64,000 nucleotides of DNA from Isoperla grammatica. Taxonomy: Eukaryota > Arthropoda > Insecta > Plecoptera > Perlodidae. Made by a program: the position numbers and the translations under genes. The DNA lies in contig CAMDTW010000632.1 of the NCBI GenBank assembly GCA_945910005.1, positions 1 through 64,000 on the forward strand, written 5' to 3'. The notes under the pieces are model-generated. The model had not been told where the DNA came from, ran no database searches, and saw nothing but the letters and a program-made list of their open reading frames with translations. This document shows, piece by piece, positions 13,611 to 25,808 of the stretch. The number at the start of each line of letters is the position of its first letter. The first letter of the stretch is position 1.

Positions 13611-16600
13611 TCTGAGAGCGTCCAGGGCTCGGAGCAGCGCGTAGCAGCTCTGTACACAGAAGTCCTTGCCGCGGTTACGCCACTCACCTGTCTGAGAGCG
13701 TCCAGGGCTCGGAGCAGCTCTGTACACAGAAGTCCTTGCCGCGGTTACGCCACTCACCTGTCTGAGAGCGTCCAGGGCTCGGAGCAGCTCTGTACACAGA
13801 AGTCCTTGCCGCGGTTACGCCACTCACCTGTCTGAGAGCGTCCAGGGCTCGGAGCAGCTCTGGACACAGAAGTCCTTGCCGCGGTTACGCCACTCACCTG
13901 TCTGAGAGCGTCCAGGGCTCGGAGCAGCTCTGTACACAGAAGTCCTTGCCGCGGTTACGCCACTCACCTGTCTGAGAGCGTCCAGGGCTCGGAGCAGCGC
14001 GTAGCAGCTCTGTACACAGAAGTCCTTGCCGCGGTTACGCCACTCACCTGTCTGAGAGCGTCCAGGGCTCGGAGCAGCGCGGAGCAGCTCTGTACACAGA
14101 AGTCCTTGCCGCGGTTACGCCACTCACCTGTCTGAGAGCGTCCAGGGCTCGGAGCAGCGCGTAGCAGCTCTGAACACAGAAGTCCTTGCCGCGGTTACGC
14201 CACTCACCTGTCTGAGAGCGTCCAGGGCTCGGAGCAGCTCTGAACACAGAAGTCCTTGCCGCGGTTACGCCACTCACCTGTCTGAGAGCGTCCAGGGCTC
14301 GGAGCAGCTCTGTACACAGAAGTCCTTGCCGCGGTTACGCCACTCACCTGTCTGAGAGCGTCCAGGGCTCGGAGCAGCGCGTAGCAGCTCTGTACACAGA
14401 AGTCCTTGCCGCGGTTACGCCACTCACCTGTCTGAGAGCGTCCAGGGCTCGGAGCAGCTCTGTACACAGAAGTCCTTGCCGCGGTTACGCCACTCACCTG
14501 TCTGAGAGCGTCCAGGGCTCGTAGCAGCTCTGTACACAGAAGTCCTTGCCGCGGTTACGCCACTCACCTGTCTGAGAGCGTCCAGGGCTCGGAGCAGCGC
14601 GTAGCAGCTCTGAACACAGAAGTCCTTGCCGCGGTTACGCCACTCACCTGTCTGAGAGCGTCCAGGGCTCGGAGCAGCTCTGTACACAGAAGTCCTTGCC
14701 GCGGTTACGCCACTCACCTGTCTGAGAGCGTCCAGGGCTCGGAGCAGCGCGTAGCAGCTCTGTACACAGAAGTCCTTGCCGCGGTTACGCCACTCACCTG
14801 TCTGAGAGCGTCCAGGGCTCGGAGCAGCTCTGTACACAGAAGTCCTTGCCGCGGTTACGCCACTCACCTGTCTGAGAGCGTCCAGGGCTCGGAGCAGCTC
14901 TGTACACAGAAGTCCTTGCCGCGGTTACGCCACTCACCTGTCTGAGAGCGTCCAGGGCTCGGAGCAGCGCGTAGCAGCTCTGTACACAGAAGTCCTTGCC
15001 GCGGTTACGCCACTCACCTGTCTGAGAGCGTCCAGGGCTCGGAGCAGCGCGTAGCAGCTCTGTACACAGAAGTCCTTGCCGCGGTTACGCCACTCACCTG
15101 TCTGAGAGCGTCCAGGGCTCGGAGCAGCTCTGTACACAGAAGTCCTTGCCGCGGTTACGCCACTCACCTGTCTGAGAGCGTCCAGGGCTCGGAGCAGCTC
15201 TGTACACAGAAGTCCTTGCCGCGGTTACGCCACTCACCTGTCTGAGAGCGTCCAGGGCTCGGAGCAGCGCGTAGCAGCTCTGTACACAGAAGTCCTTGCC
15301 GCGGTTACGCCACTCACCTGTCTGAGAGCGTCCAGGGCTCGGAGCAGCTCTGAACACAGAAGTCCTTGCCGCGGTTACGCCACTCACCTGTCTGAGAGCG
15401 TCCAGGGCTCGGAGCAGCGCGGAGCAGCTCTGTACACAGAAGTCCTTGCCGCGGTTACGCCACTCACCTGTCTGAGAGCGTCCAGGGCTCGGAGCAGCGC
15501 GTAGCAGCTCTGTACACAGAAGTCCTTGCCGCGGTTACGCCACTCACCTGTCTGAGAGCGTCCAGGGCTCGGAGCAGCGCGTAGCAGCTCTGTACACAGA
15601 AGTCCTTGCCGCGGTTACGCCACTCACCTGTCTGAGAGCGTCCAGGGCTCGGAGCAGCGCGTAGCAGCTCTGAACACAGAAGTCCTTGCCGCGGTTACGC
15701 CACTCACCTGTCTGAGAGCGTCCAGGGCTCGGAGCAGCGCGTAGCAGCTCTGTACACAGAAGTCCTTGCCGCGGTTACGCCACTCACCTGTCTGAGAGCG
15801 TCCAGGGCTCGGAGCAGCGCGTAGCAGCTCTGTACACAGAAGTCCTTGCCGCGGTTACGCCACTCACCTGTCTGAGAGCGTCCAGGGCTCGGAGCAGCGC
15901 GTAGCAGCTCTGAACACAGAAGTCCTTGCCGCGGTTACGCCACTCACCTGTCTGAGAGCGTCCAGGGCTCGGAGCAGCGCGTAGCAGCTCTGTACACAGA
16001 AGTCCTTGCCGCGGTTACGCCACTCACCTGTCTGAGAGCGTCCAGGGCTCGGAGCAGCTCTGTACACAAAAGTCCTTGCCGCGGTTACGCCACTCACCTG
16101 TCTGAGAGCGTCCAGGGCTCGGAGCAGCTCTGAACACAGAAGTCCTTGCCGCGGTTACGCCACTCACCTGTCTGAGAGCGTCCAGGGCTCGTAGCAGCGC
16201 GTAGCAGCTCTGAACACAGAAGTCCTTGCCGCGGTTACGCCACTCACCTGTCTGAGAGCGTCCAGGGCTCGGAGCAGCGCGTAGCAGCTCTGTACACAGA
16301 AGTCCTTGCCGCGGTTACGCCACTCACCTGTCTGAGAGCGTCCAGGGCTCGGAGCAGCGCGTAGCAGCTCTGAACACAGAAGTCCTTGCCGCGGTTACGC
16401 CACTCACCTGTCTGAGAGCGTCCAGGGCTCGGAGCAGCTCTGTACACAGAAGTCCTTGCCGCGGTTACGCCACTCACCTGTCTGAGAGCGTCCAGGGCTC
16501 GGAGCAGCGCGTAGCAGCTCTGTACACAGAAGTCCTTGCCGCGGTTACGCCACTCACCTGTCTGAGAGCGTCCAGGGCTCGGAGCAGCGCGTAGCAGCTC

Positions 16601-17510
16601 TGTACACAGAAGTCCTTGCCGCGGTTACGCCACTCACCTGTCTGAGAGCGTCCAGGGCTCGGAGCAGCTCTGAACACAGAAGTCCTTGCCGCGGTTACGC
16701 CACTCACCTGTCTGAGAGCGTCCAGGGCTCGGAGCAGCTCTGTACACAGAAGTCCTTGCCGCGGTTACGCCACTCACCTGTCTGAGAGCGTCCAGGGCTC
16801 GGAGCAGCTCTGTACACAGAAGTCCTTGCCGCGGTTACGCCACTCACCTGTCTGAGAGCGTCCAGGGCTCGGAGCAGCTCTGTACACAGAAGTCCTTGCC
16901 GCGGTTACGCCACTCACCTGTCTGAGAGCGTCCAGGGCTCGTAGCAGCTCTGTACACAGAAGTCCTTGCCGCGGTTACGCCACTCACCTGTCTGAGAGCG
17001 TCCAGGGCTCGGAGCAGCTCTGAACACAGAAGTCCTTGCCGCGGTTACGCCACTCACCTGTCTGAGAGCGTCCAGGGCTCGGAGCAGCGCGTAGCAGCTC
17101 TGAACACAGAAGTCCTTGCCGCGGTTACGCCACTCACCTGTCTGAGAGCGTCCAGGGCTCGGAGCAGCGCGTAGCAGCTCTGTACACAGAAGTCCTTGCC
17201 GCGGTTACGCCACTCACCTGTCTGAGAGCGTCCAGGGCTCGGAGCAGCTCTGTACACAGAAGTCCTTGCCGCGGTTACGCCACTCACCTGTCTGAGAGCG
17301 TCCAGGGCTCGGAGCAGCGCGTAGCAGCTCTGTACACAGAAGTCCTTGCCGCGGTTACGCCACTCACCTGTCTGAGAGCGTCCAGGGCTCGGAGCAGCTC
17401 TGAACACAGAAGTCCTTGCCGCGGTTACGCCACTCACCTGTCTGAGAGCGTCCAGGGCTCGGAGCAGCTCTGAACACAGAAGTCCTTGCCGCGGTTACGC
17501 CACTCACCTG

Positions 17511-17970
17511 TCTGAGAGCGTCCAAGGCTCGGAGCAGCGCGTAGCAGCTCTGTACACAGAAGTCCTTGCCGCGGTTACGCCACTCACCTGTCTGAGAGCG
17601 TCCAGGGCTCGGAGCAGCTCGTAGCAGCTCTGTACACAGAAGTCCTTGCCGCGGTTACGCCACCCACCTGTCTGAGAGCGTCCAGGGCTCGGAGCAGCTC
17701 TGTACACAGAAGTCCTTGCCGCGGTTACGCCACTCACCTGTCTGAGAGCGTCCAAGGCTCGGAGCAGCGCGTAGCAGCTCTGTACACAGAAGTCCTTGCC
17801 GCGGTTACGCCACTCACCTGTCTGAGAGCGTCCAGGGCTCGGAGCAGCTCGTAGCAGCTCTGTACACAGAAGTCCTTGCCGCGGTTACGCCACCCACCTG
17901 TCTGAGAGCGTCCAGGGCTCGGAGCAGCTCTGTACACAGAAGTCCTTGCCGCGGTTACGCCACTCACCTG
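17511..17970 (-). repeat. 230-bp tandem duplication in S1 with three shared rare variants
   Basis: TCCAAGGCTC (17521 and 17751), CTCGTAGCAGCTC inside an 80-bp unit (near 17620 and 17850) and CACCCACCTG (17661 and 17891) all recur at 230 bp, the length of two 80-bp units and one 70-bp unit. Confidence 0.85.
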
Positions 17971-20900
17971 TCTGAGAGCGTCCAGGGCTCGGAGCAGCTC
18001 TGAACACAGAAGTCCTTGCCGCGGTTACGCCACTCACCTGTCTGAGAGCGTCCAGGGCTCGGAGCAGCTCTGTACACAGAAGTCCTTGCCGCGGTTACGC
18101 CACTCACCTGTCTGAGAGCGTCCAGGGCTCGGAGCAGCTCTGAACACAGAAGTCCTTGCCGCGGTTACGCCACTCACCTGTCTGAGAGCGTCCAGGGCTC
18201 GGAGCAGCGCGTAGCAGCTCTGTACACAGAAGTCCTTGCCGCGGTTACGCCACTCACCTGTCTGAGAGCGTCCAGGGCTCGTAGCAGCGCGTAGCAGCTC
18301 TGTACACAGAAGTCCTTGCCGCGGTTACGCCACTCACCTGTCTGAGAGCGTCCAGGGCTCGTAGCAGCTCTGTACACAGAAGTCCTTGCCGCGGTTACGC
18401 CACTCACCTGTCTGAGAGCGTCCAGGGCTCGGAGCAGCTCTGTACACAGAAGTCCTTGCCGCGGTTACGCCACTCACCTGTCTGAGAGCGTCCAGGGCTC
18501 GGAGCAGCGCGTAGCAGCTCTGTACACAGAAGTCCTTGCCGCGGTTACGCCACTCACCTGTCTGAGAGCGTCCAGGGCTCGGAGCAGCTCTGTACACAGA
18601 AGTCCTTGCCGCGGTTACGCCACTCACCTGTCTGAGAGCGTCCAGGGCTCGGAGCAGCTCTGTACACAGAAGTCCTTGCCGCGGTTACGCCACTCACCTG
18701 TCTGAGAGCGTCCAGGGCTCGGAGCAGCGCGTAGCAGCTCTGAACACAGAAGTCCTTGCCGCGGTTACGCCACTCACCTGTCTGAGAGCGTCCAGGGCTC
18801 GGAGCAGCTCTGAACACAGAAGTCCTTGCCGCGGTTACGCCACTCACCTGTCTGAGAGCGTCCAGGGCTCGGAGCAGCTCTGTACACAGAAGTCCTTGCC
18901 GCGGTTACGCCACTCACCTGTCTGAGAGCGTCCAGGGCTCGGAGCAGCGCGTAGCAGCTCTGTACACAGAAGTCCTTGCCGCGGTTACGCCACTCACCTG
19001 TCTGAGAGCGTCCAGGGCTCGGAGCAGCGCGTAGCAGCTCTGTACACAGAAGTCCTTGCCGCGGTTACGCCACTCACCTGTCTGAGAGCGTCCAGGGCTC
19101 GGAGCAGCGCGTAGCAGCTCTGTACACAGAAGTCCTTGCCGCGGTTACGCCACTCACCTGTCTGAGAGCGTCCAGGGCTCGGAGCAGCGCGTAGCAGCTC
19201 TGAACACAGAAGTCCTTGCCGCGGTTACGCCACTCACCTGTCTGAGAGCGTCCAGGGCTCGGAGCAGCTCTGTACACAGAAGTCCTTGCCGCGGTTACGC
19301 CACTCACCTGTCTGAGAGCGTCCAGGGCTCGGAGCAGCGCGTAGCAGCTCTGTACACAGAAGTCCTTGCCGCGGTTACGCCACCCACCTGTCTGAGAGCG
19401 TCCAGGGCTCGGAGCAGCTCTGTACACAGAAGTCCTTGCCGCGGTTACGCCACTCACCTGTCTGAGAGCGTCCAGGGCTCGGAGCAGCGCGTAGCAGCTC
19501 TGTACACAGAAGTCCTTGCCGCGGTTACGCCACTCACCTGTCTGAGAGCGTCCAGGGCTCGGAGCAGCTCTGTACACAGAAGTCCTTGCCGCGGTTACGC
19601 CACTCACCTGTCTGAGAGCGTCCAGGGCTCGGAGCAGCTCTGAACACAGAAGTCCTTGCCGCGGTTACGCCACTCACCTGTCTGAGAGCGTCCAGGGCTC
19701 GGAGCAGCGCGTAGCAGCTCTGTACACAGAAGTCCTTGCCGCGGTTACGCCACTCACCTGTCTGAGAGCGTCCAGGGCTCGGAGCAGCTCTGTACACAGA
19801 AGTCCTTGCCGCGGTTACGCCACTCACCTGTCTGAGAGCGTCCAGGGCTCGGAGCAGCGCGTAGCAGCTCTGTACACAGAAGTCCTTGCCGCGGTTACGC
19901 CACTCACCTGTCTGAGAGCGTCCAGGGCTCGTAGCAGCTCTGTACACAGAAGTCCTTGCCGCGGTTACGCCACTCACCTGTCTGAGAGCGTCCAGGGCTC
20001 GGAGCAGCTCTGAACACAGAAGTCCTTGCCGCGGTTACGCCACTCACCTGTCTGAGAGCGTCCAGGGCTCGGAGCAGCTCTGAACACAGAAGTCCTTGCC
20101 GCGGTTACGCCACTCACCTGTCTGAGAGCGTCCAGGGCTCGGAGCAGCTCTGTACACAGAAGTCCTTGCCGCGGTTACGCCACTCACCTGTCTGAGAGCG
20201 TCCAGGGCTCGGAGCAGCGCGTAGCAGCTCTGTACACAGAAGTCCTTGCCGCGGTTACGCCACTCACCTGTCTGAGAGCGTCCAGGGCTCGGAGCAGCTC
20301 TGAACACAGAAGTCCTTGCCGCGGTTACGCCACTCACCTGTCTGAGAGCGTCCAGGGCTCGGAGCAGCTCTGTACACAGAAGTCCTTGCCGCGGTTACGC
20401 CACTCACCTGTCTGAGAGCGTCCAGGGCTCGGAGCAGCGCGTAGCAGCTCTGTACACAGAAGTCCTTGCCGCGGTTACGCCACTCACCTGTCTGAGAGCG
20501 TCCAGGGCTCGGAGCAGCTCTGTACACAGAAGTCCTTGCCGCGGTTACGCCACTCACCTGTCTGAGAGCGTCCAGGGCTCGGAGCAGCGCGTAGCAGCTC
20601 TGTACACAGAAGTCCTTGCCGCGGTTACGCCACTCACCTGTCTGAGAGCGTCCAGGGCTCGTAGCAGCTCTGAACACAGAAGTCCTTGCCGCGGTTACGC
20701 CACTCACCTGTCTGAGAGCGTCCAGGGCTCGGAGCAGCTCTGTACACAGAAGTCCTTGCCGCGGTTACGCCACTCACCTGTCTGAGAGCGTCCAGGGCTC
20801 GGAGCAGCGCGTAGCAGCTCTGTACACAGAAGTCCTTGCCGCGGTTACGCCACTCACCTGTCTGAGAGCGTCCAGGGCTCGGAGCAGCGCGTAGCAGCTC

Positions 20901-23900
20901 TGAACACAGAAGTCCTTGCCGCGGTTACGCCACTCACCTGTCTGAGAGCGTCCAGGGCTCGGAGCAGCTCTGTACACAGAAGTCCTTGCCGCGGTTACGC
21001 CACTCACCTGTCTGAGAGCGTCCAGGGCTCGGAGCAGCGCGTAGCAGCTCTGTACACAGAAGTCCTTGCCGCGGTTACGCCACTCACCTGTCTGAGAGCG
21101 TCCAGGGCTCGGAGCAGCTCTGTACACAGAAGTCCTTGCCGCGGTTACGCCACTCACCTGTCTGAGAGCGTCCAGGGCTCGAAGCAGCGCGTAGCAGCTC
21201 TGTACACAGAAGTCCTTGCCGCGGTTACGCCACTCACCTGTCTGAGAGCGTCCAGGGCTCGGAGCAGCTCTGTACACAGAAGTCCTTGCCGCGGTTACGC
21301 CACTCACCTGTCTGAGAGCGTCCAGGGCTCGGAGCAGCGCGTAGCAGCTCTGTACACAGAAGTCCTTGCCGCGGTTACGCCACTCACCTGTCTGAGAGCG
21401 TCCAGGGCTCGGAGCAGCGCGTAGCAGCTCTGTACACAGAAGTCCTTGCCGCGGTTACGCCACTCACCTGTCTGAGAGCGTCCAGGGCTCGGAGCAGCTC
21501 TGAACACAGAAGTCCTTGCCGCGGTTACGCCACTCACCTGTCTGAGAGCGTCCAGGGCTCGGAGCAGCTCTGAACACAGAAGTCCTTGCCGCGGTTACGC
21601 CACTCACCTGTCTGAGAGCGTCCAGGGCTCGGAGCAGCGCGTAGCAGCTCTGTACACAGAAGTCCTTGCCGCGGTTACGCCACTCACCTGTCTGAGAGCG
21701 TCCAGGGCTCGGAGCAGCTCTGTACACAGAAGTCCTTGCCGCGGTTACGCCACTCACCTGTCTGAGAGCGTCCAGGGCTCGGAGCAGCTCTGTACACAGA
21801 AGTCCTTGCCGCGGTTACGCCACTCACCTGTCTGAGAGCGTCCAGGGCTCGGAGCAGCTCTGTACACAGAAGTCCTTGCCGCGGTTACGCCACCCACCTG
21901 TCTGAGAGCGTCCAGGGCTCGGAGCAGCTCTGAACACAGAAGTCCTTGCCGCGGTTACGCCACTCACCTGTCTGAGAGCGTCCAGGGCTCGGAGCAGCTC
22001 TGAACACAGAAGTCCTTGCCGCGGTTACGCCACTCACCTGTCTGAGAGCGTCCAGGGCTCGGAGCAGCGCGTAGCAGCTCTGTACACAGAAGTCCTTGCC
22101 GCGGTTACGCCACTCACCTGTCTGAGAGCGTCCAGGGCTCGGAGCAGCTCTGTACACAGAAGTCCTTGCCGCGGTTACGCCACTCACCTGTCTGAGAGCG
22201 TCCAGGGCTCGGAGCAGCGCGTAGCAGCTCTGTACACAGAAGTCCTTGCCGCGGTTACGCCACTCACCTGTCTGAGAGCGTCCAGGGCTCGGAGCAGCGC
22301 GTAGCAGCTCTGTACACAGAAGTCCTTGCCGCGGTTACGCCACTCACCTGTCTGAGAGCGTCCAGGGCTCGGAGCAGCGCGTAGCAGCTCTGTACACAGA
22401 AGTCCTTGCCGCGGTTACGCCACTCACCTGTCTGAGAGCGTCCAGGGCTCGGAGCAGCGCGTAGCAGCTCTGTACACAGAAGTCCTTGCCGCGGTTACGC
22501 CACTCACCTGTCTGAGAGCGTCCAGGGCTCGGAGCAGCGCGTAGCAGCTCTGTACACAGAAGTCCTTGCCGCGGTTACGCCACCCACCTGTCTGAGAGCG
22601 TCCAGGGCTCGGAGCAGCTCTGTACACAGAAGTCCTTGCCGCGGTTACGCCACTCACCTGTCTGAGAGCGTCCAGGGCTCGGAGCAGCGCGTAGCAGCTC
22701 TGTACACAGAAGTCCTTGCCGCGGTTACGCCACTCACCTGTCTGAGAGCGTCCAGGGCTCGGAGCAGCTCTGTACACAGAAGTCCTTGCCGCGGTTACGC
22801 CACTCACCTGTCTGAGAGCGTCCAGGGCTCGGAGCAGCGCGTAGCAGCTCTGTACACAGAAGTCCTTGCCGCGGTTACGCCACTCACCTGTCTGAGAGCG
22901 TCCAGGGCTCGGAGCAGCTCTGTACACAGAAGTCCTTGCCGCGGTTACGCCACTCACCTGTCTGAGAGCGTCCAGGGCTCGGAGCAGCTCTGTACACAGA
23001 AGTCCTTGCCGCGGTTACGCCACTCACCTGTCTGAGAGCGTCCAGGGCTCGGAGCAGCGCGTAGCAGCTCTGAACACAGAAGTCCTTGCCGCGGTTACGC
23101 CACTCACCTGTCTGAGAGCGTCCAGGGCTCGGAGCAGCGCGTAGCAGCTCTGAACACAGAAGTCCTTGCCGCGGTTACGCCACTCACCTGTCTGAGAGCG
23201 TCCAGGGCTCGGAGCAGCTCTGTACACAGAAGTCCTTGCCGCGGTTACGCCACTCACCTGTCTGAGAGCGTCCAGGGCTCGGAGCAGCTCTGTACACAGA
23301 AGTCCTTGCCGCGGTTACGCCACTCACCTGTCTGAGAGCGTCCAGGGCTCGGAGCAGCTCTGGACACAGAAGTCCTTGCCGCGGTTACGCCACTCACCTG
23401 TCTGAGAGCGTCCAGGGCTCGGAGCAGCTCTGAACACAGAAGTCCTTGCCGCGGTTACGCCACTCACCTGTCTGAGAGCGTCCAGGGCTCGGAGCAGCTC
23501 TGTACACAGAAGTCCTTGCCGCGGTTACGCCACCCACCTGTCTGAGAGCGTCCAGGGCTCGGAGCAGCGCGTAGCAGCTCTGAACACAGAAGTCCTTGCC
23601 GCGGTTACGCCACTCACCTGTCTGAGAGCGTCCAGGGCTCGGAGCAGCTCTGAACACAGAAGTCCTTGCCGCGGTTACGCCACTCACCTGTCTGAGAGCG
23701 TCCAGGGCTCGGAGCAGCTCTGAACACAGAAGTCCTTGCCGCGGTTACGCCACTCACCTGTCTGAGAGCGTCCAGGGCTCGGAGCAGCTCTGAACACAGA
23801 AGTCCTTGCCGCGGTTACGCCACTCACCTGTCTGAGAGCGTCCAGGGCTCGGAGCAGCTCTGGACACAGAAGTCCTTGCCGCGGTTACGCCACTCACCTG

Positions 23901-24003
23901 TCTGAGAGCGTCCAGGGCTCGGAGCAGCTCTGAACACAGAAGTCCTTGCCGCGGTTACGCCACTCACCTGTCTGAGAGCGTCCAGGGCTCGGAGCAGCGC
24001 GTA

Positions 24004-24464
24004 CAGTGGCGTATACACGGGGGGGGAGGAAGGGGACAAAACCCCCCCTTTTGCAAAGGAAACATGGAAAATGACCGTTTACATTTCAATAGACAGTATT
24101 TCAATAGACAGTATCAAAAGACAATATTTCAATAGACAGTTAGATGTTTTACTTTATAATTACTATTGTATATTGTTGTAATTATTAAAAGCAAAAGCAA
24201 TACGAAAAATATGCATATTTTTGATTGAGGTTCCTTTTATTAGCGGTGCTAAGGAAGAAAATGTGTTGCCAGAAACTGAGTAATCATGTTTCAGTTGGCC
24301 GCTGTAAAACGCACAGATTTGCACTAAAATTACCTTGACGAGAATTTTTTTGGGCAAGCCCCCCCCCCCCCCCCCCCCCCCCGGAACCCCAATTATGTTT
24401 CGGCTCCACTCTCTATAATATGGGTTGAAAACCCCCCCTTTCCCAATTCCTGGATACGCCACTG
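24004..24464 (+). mobile_element. MITE unit A1 (left part of copy 1)
   Basis: 461 bp with both terminal inverted repeats. Inside are three copies of ATTTCAATAGACAGT-like 15-mers (about 24083-24140), a C7 run near the left end, and an uninterrupted run of 24 C at 24359-24382. Its right neighbour GAACCATA does not match its left neighbour AGCGCGTA, so it did not insert here alone. Confidence 0.75.
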
Positions 24465-24862
24465 GAACCATATAGTGGCAATATAAACGATCGTAGTTCT
24501 TTTTACTACGCGTCCGATGGTGGTATAACCGTAGCCCTAGAGTAACCATAAAAGATGTTACAACTATAATACCATAGCCTTGTACGGCCTAGAAATTACA
24601 AATATCAATGACGTTGATTTAGTGTGCGTTCTCGAAAGCATAGTGTAGACTCATTAGACAGAACCAAATAGTGGCAATATAAACGATCGTAGTTCTTTTC
24701 ACTACGCGTCCGATGGTGGTATAACCGTAGCCCTAGAGTAACCATAGCAAATGCTAAGTCAAAAACACCACACCCTTGTACGGCCTAGACATTACAAATC
24801 TCAATGACGTCGATTTTTGTGTGCGTTCTAGGAGGCCGAAGGTAAGATTAATTGACAGAACC
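24465..24862 (+). repeat. 196-bp direct repeat, two units, inside copy 1
   Basis: GAACCA-TAGTGGCAATATAAACG starts at 24465 and again at 24661; a third, degenerate start is at 24858. Within units are CGATCGTAGTTCTTTT, ACGCGTCCGATGGTGG and TGTACGGCCTAGA. A 57-bp piece of the unit's end (GGATTTAGTGTGCGTTCTCG to AGACAGAACCA) recurs at 26271-26327. Function unknown; neither strand codes for a convincing protein. Confidence 0.75.
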
Positions 24863-24892
24863 ATAACGGCAATATATACAATATGTTCTACG

Positions 24893-25236
24893 CACAGTAT
24901 GCACCTCGCACAGAATGTACCTCACAAAGTATGTACCTTACACAGTATGTACCACACACAGTATGTACCCTTACACAGTATGAACCCTTACACAGTATGT
25001 ACCCTAACACAGTATGTACCCTAACACTGTATGTACCTCGCACAGTATGTATCCTTACACAGTATGTACCTCACACAGTATGTACCCTTACACAGTATGT
25101 ACCACACACAGTATGTACCCTTACACAGTATGAACCCTTACACAGTATGTACCCTAACACAGTATGAACCCTTACACAGTATGTACCCTAACACAGTATG
25201 TACCTCGCACAGTATGTACCCTTACACAGTATGTAC
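24893..25236 (+). repeat. 16-17-bp minisatellite in copy 1
   Basis: About 21 units of ACAGTATGTACCCTTAC and variants (GTATGAACC, CCACAC, CCTCGC, CCCTAAC). The open frames across it are repeat artefacts (QYVPLHSM-type peptides). Confidence 0.9.
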
Positions 25237-25242
25237 GTTTAA

Positions 25243-25480
25243 AACGTTTCCTCCCAGCCTGTCCCATCTACTCAAATACAAGACAAAACAAACGTTAACA
25301 AAATTAACGTTTCCTCCTAGCTCTGCCCCATCTACTCAAATACAAATACAAGAATGTAATATCACAGTATGAGTGTTGGTATCTGTTACTATAGTTGTGT
25401 CAGTAGGACTCACCCTGCTAGTTGACTATAAGAATGTAATATCACAGTATGAGTGTAGGTATCTGTTTACTTTAGTTGAA
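25243..25480 (+). repeat. Paired short direct duplications in copy 1
   Basis: AACGTTTCCTCC with CCCATCTACTCAAATACAA occurs at 25243 and 25306 (63 bp apart). AGAATGTAATATCACAGTAT with GAGTGT occurs at 25351 and 25431 (80 bp apart). Together with the 196-, 16- and 63-bp repeats this shows the element core grew by small tandem duplications. Confidence 0.75.
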
Positions 25481-25488
25481 TCAGCGGG

Positions 25489-25505
25489 CCTAACCTAACC
25501 TAACC
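25489..25505. repeat. Short telomere-type motif, (CCTAA)3CC
   Basis: Three perfect CCTAA units followed by CC, equal to the insect telomeric repeat TTAGG on the other strand. Too short to be a telomere; it lies inside the transposon and is present in both copies. Confidence 0.6.
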
Positions 25506-25682
25506 AAATGAGCCCAGTTCACAACTTCCTAACCTCAAATATTACCCCAGCTGATGAACGCTCGCCGCTAGAGTGCACGGCCGAATGCGGCGGCTCAGGT
25601 AGGCCGTGAATGCGGGAATATTTAAACTTGTCGATTTACAACGTCAGTTTTTGTGTCAATAGAGTGCACGCGTCCTATGAGA

Positions 25683-25808
25683 TACGAAATTCGTGTCGAT
25701 AAAACTGGCCGTGTCAATAAGATCCTCGACTCTGATTGGTCGAATTACGAAATTCGTGTCGATAGAACTGGCCGTGTCAATAAGATCCTCGACTCTGATT
25801 GGTCGAAT
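25683..25808 (+). repeat. 63-bp tandem duplication with CCAAT-box cores, copy 1
   Basis: Two units, each from TACGAAATTCGTGTCGATA to GATTGGTCGAAT, differing at one base. ATTGG is the reverse of a CCAAT box. 63 bp is 21 codons, so a 92-96-codon frame is open on each strand; neither peptide is recognisable, and the symmetrical openness argues against coding. Confidence 0.8.

Larger units (their letters stand above)
1491..24003 (-). repeat. Satellite S1, segment 1 (70/80-bp monomers)
   Basis: Unbroken head-to-tail array of 22.5 kb, roughly 300 monomers. Starting at CACTCACCTG, each monomer is exactly 70 or 80 bp; every monomer in the segment starts at the same phase modulo ten, so no single-base indel is present. 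The 80-bp form has two ten-base subunits, CTCGGAGCAG then CGCGTAGCAG; the 70-bp form has one. The main point variant is TGTACACAG / TGAACACAG (rarely TGGACACAG). Read on the minus strand the monomer is the last 73 or 63 nt of exon 'b' plus GTGAGTG of its intron. The open frames that run through it (50 residues per 150 bp where 70- and 80-bp units alternate) are by-products of the lack of stops in two frames and are not genes. Confidence 0.97.

Noticed and set aside
24163..24549. 128-codon minus-strand frame in the transposon
   Set aside because: It runs through the C24 tract (poly-glycine) and MITE ends, and is broken in copy 2 by the single substitution; not a transposase.
24776..25372. Plus-strand open frames of 82, 94 and 113 codons (repeated in copy 2)
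   Set aside because: Produced by the 16-17-bp minisatellite being open in all three frames; peptides are simple repeats.
25489..25505. Telomere or chromosome end
   Set aside because: Only three units, internal, and duplicated with the transposon.
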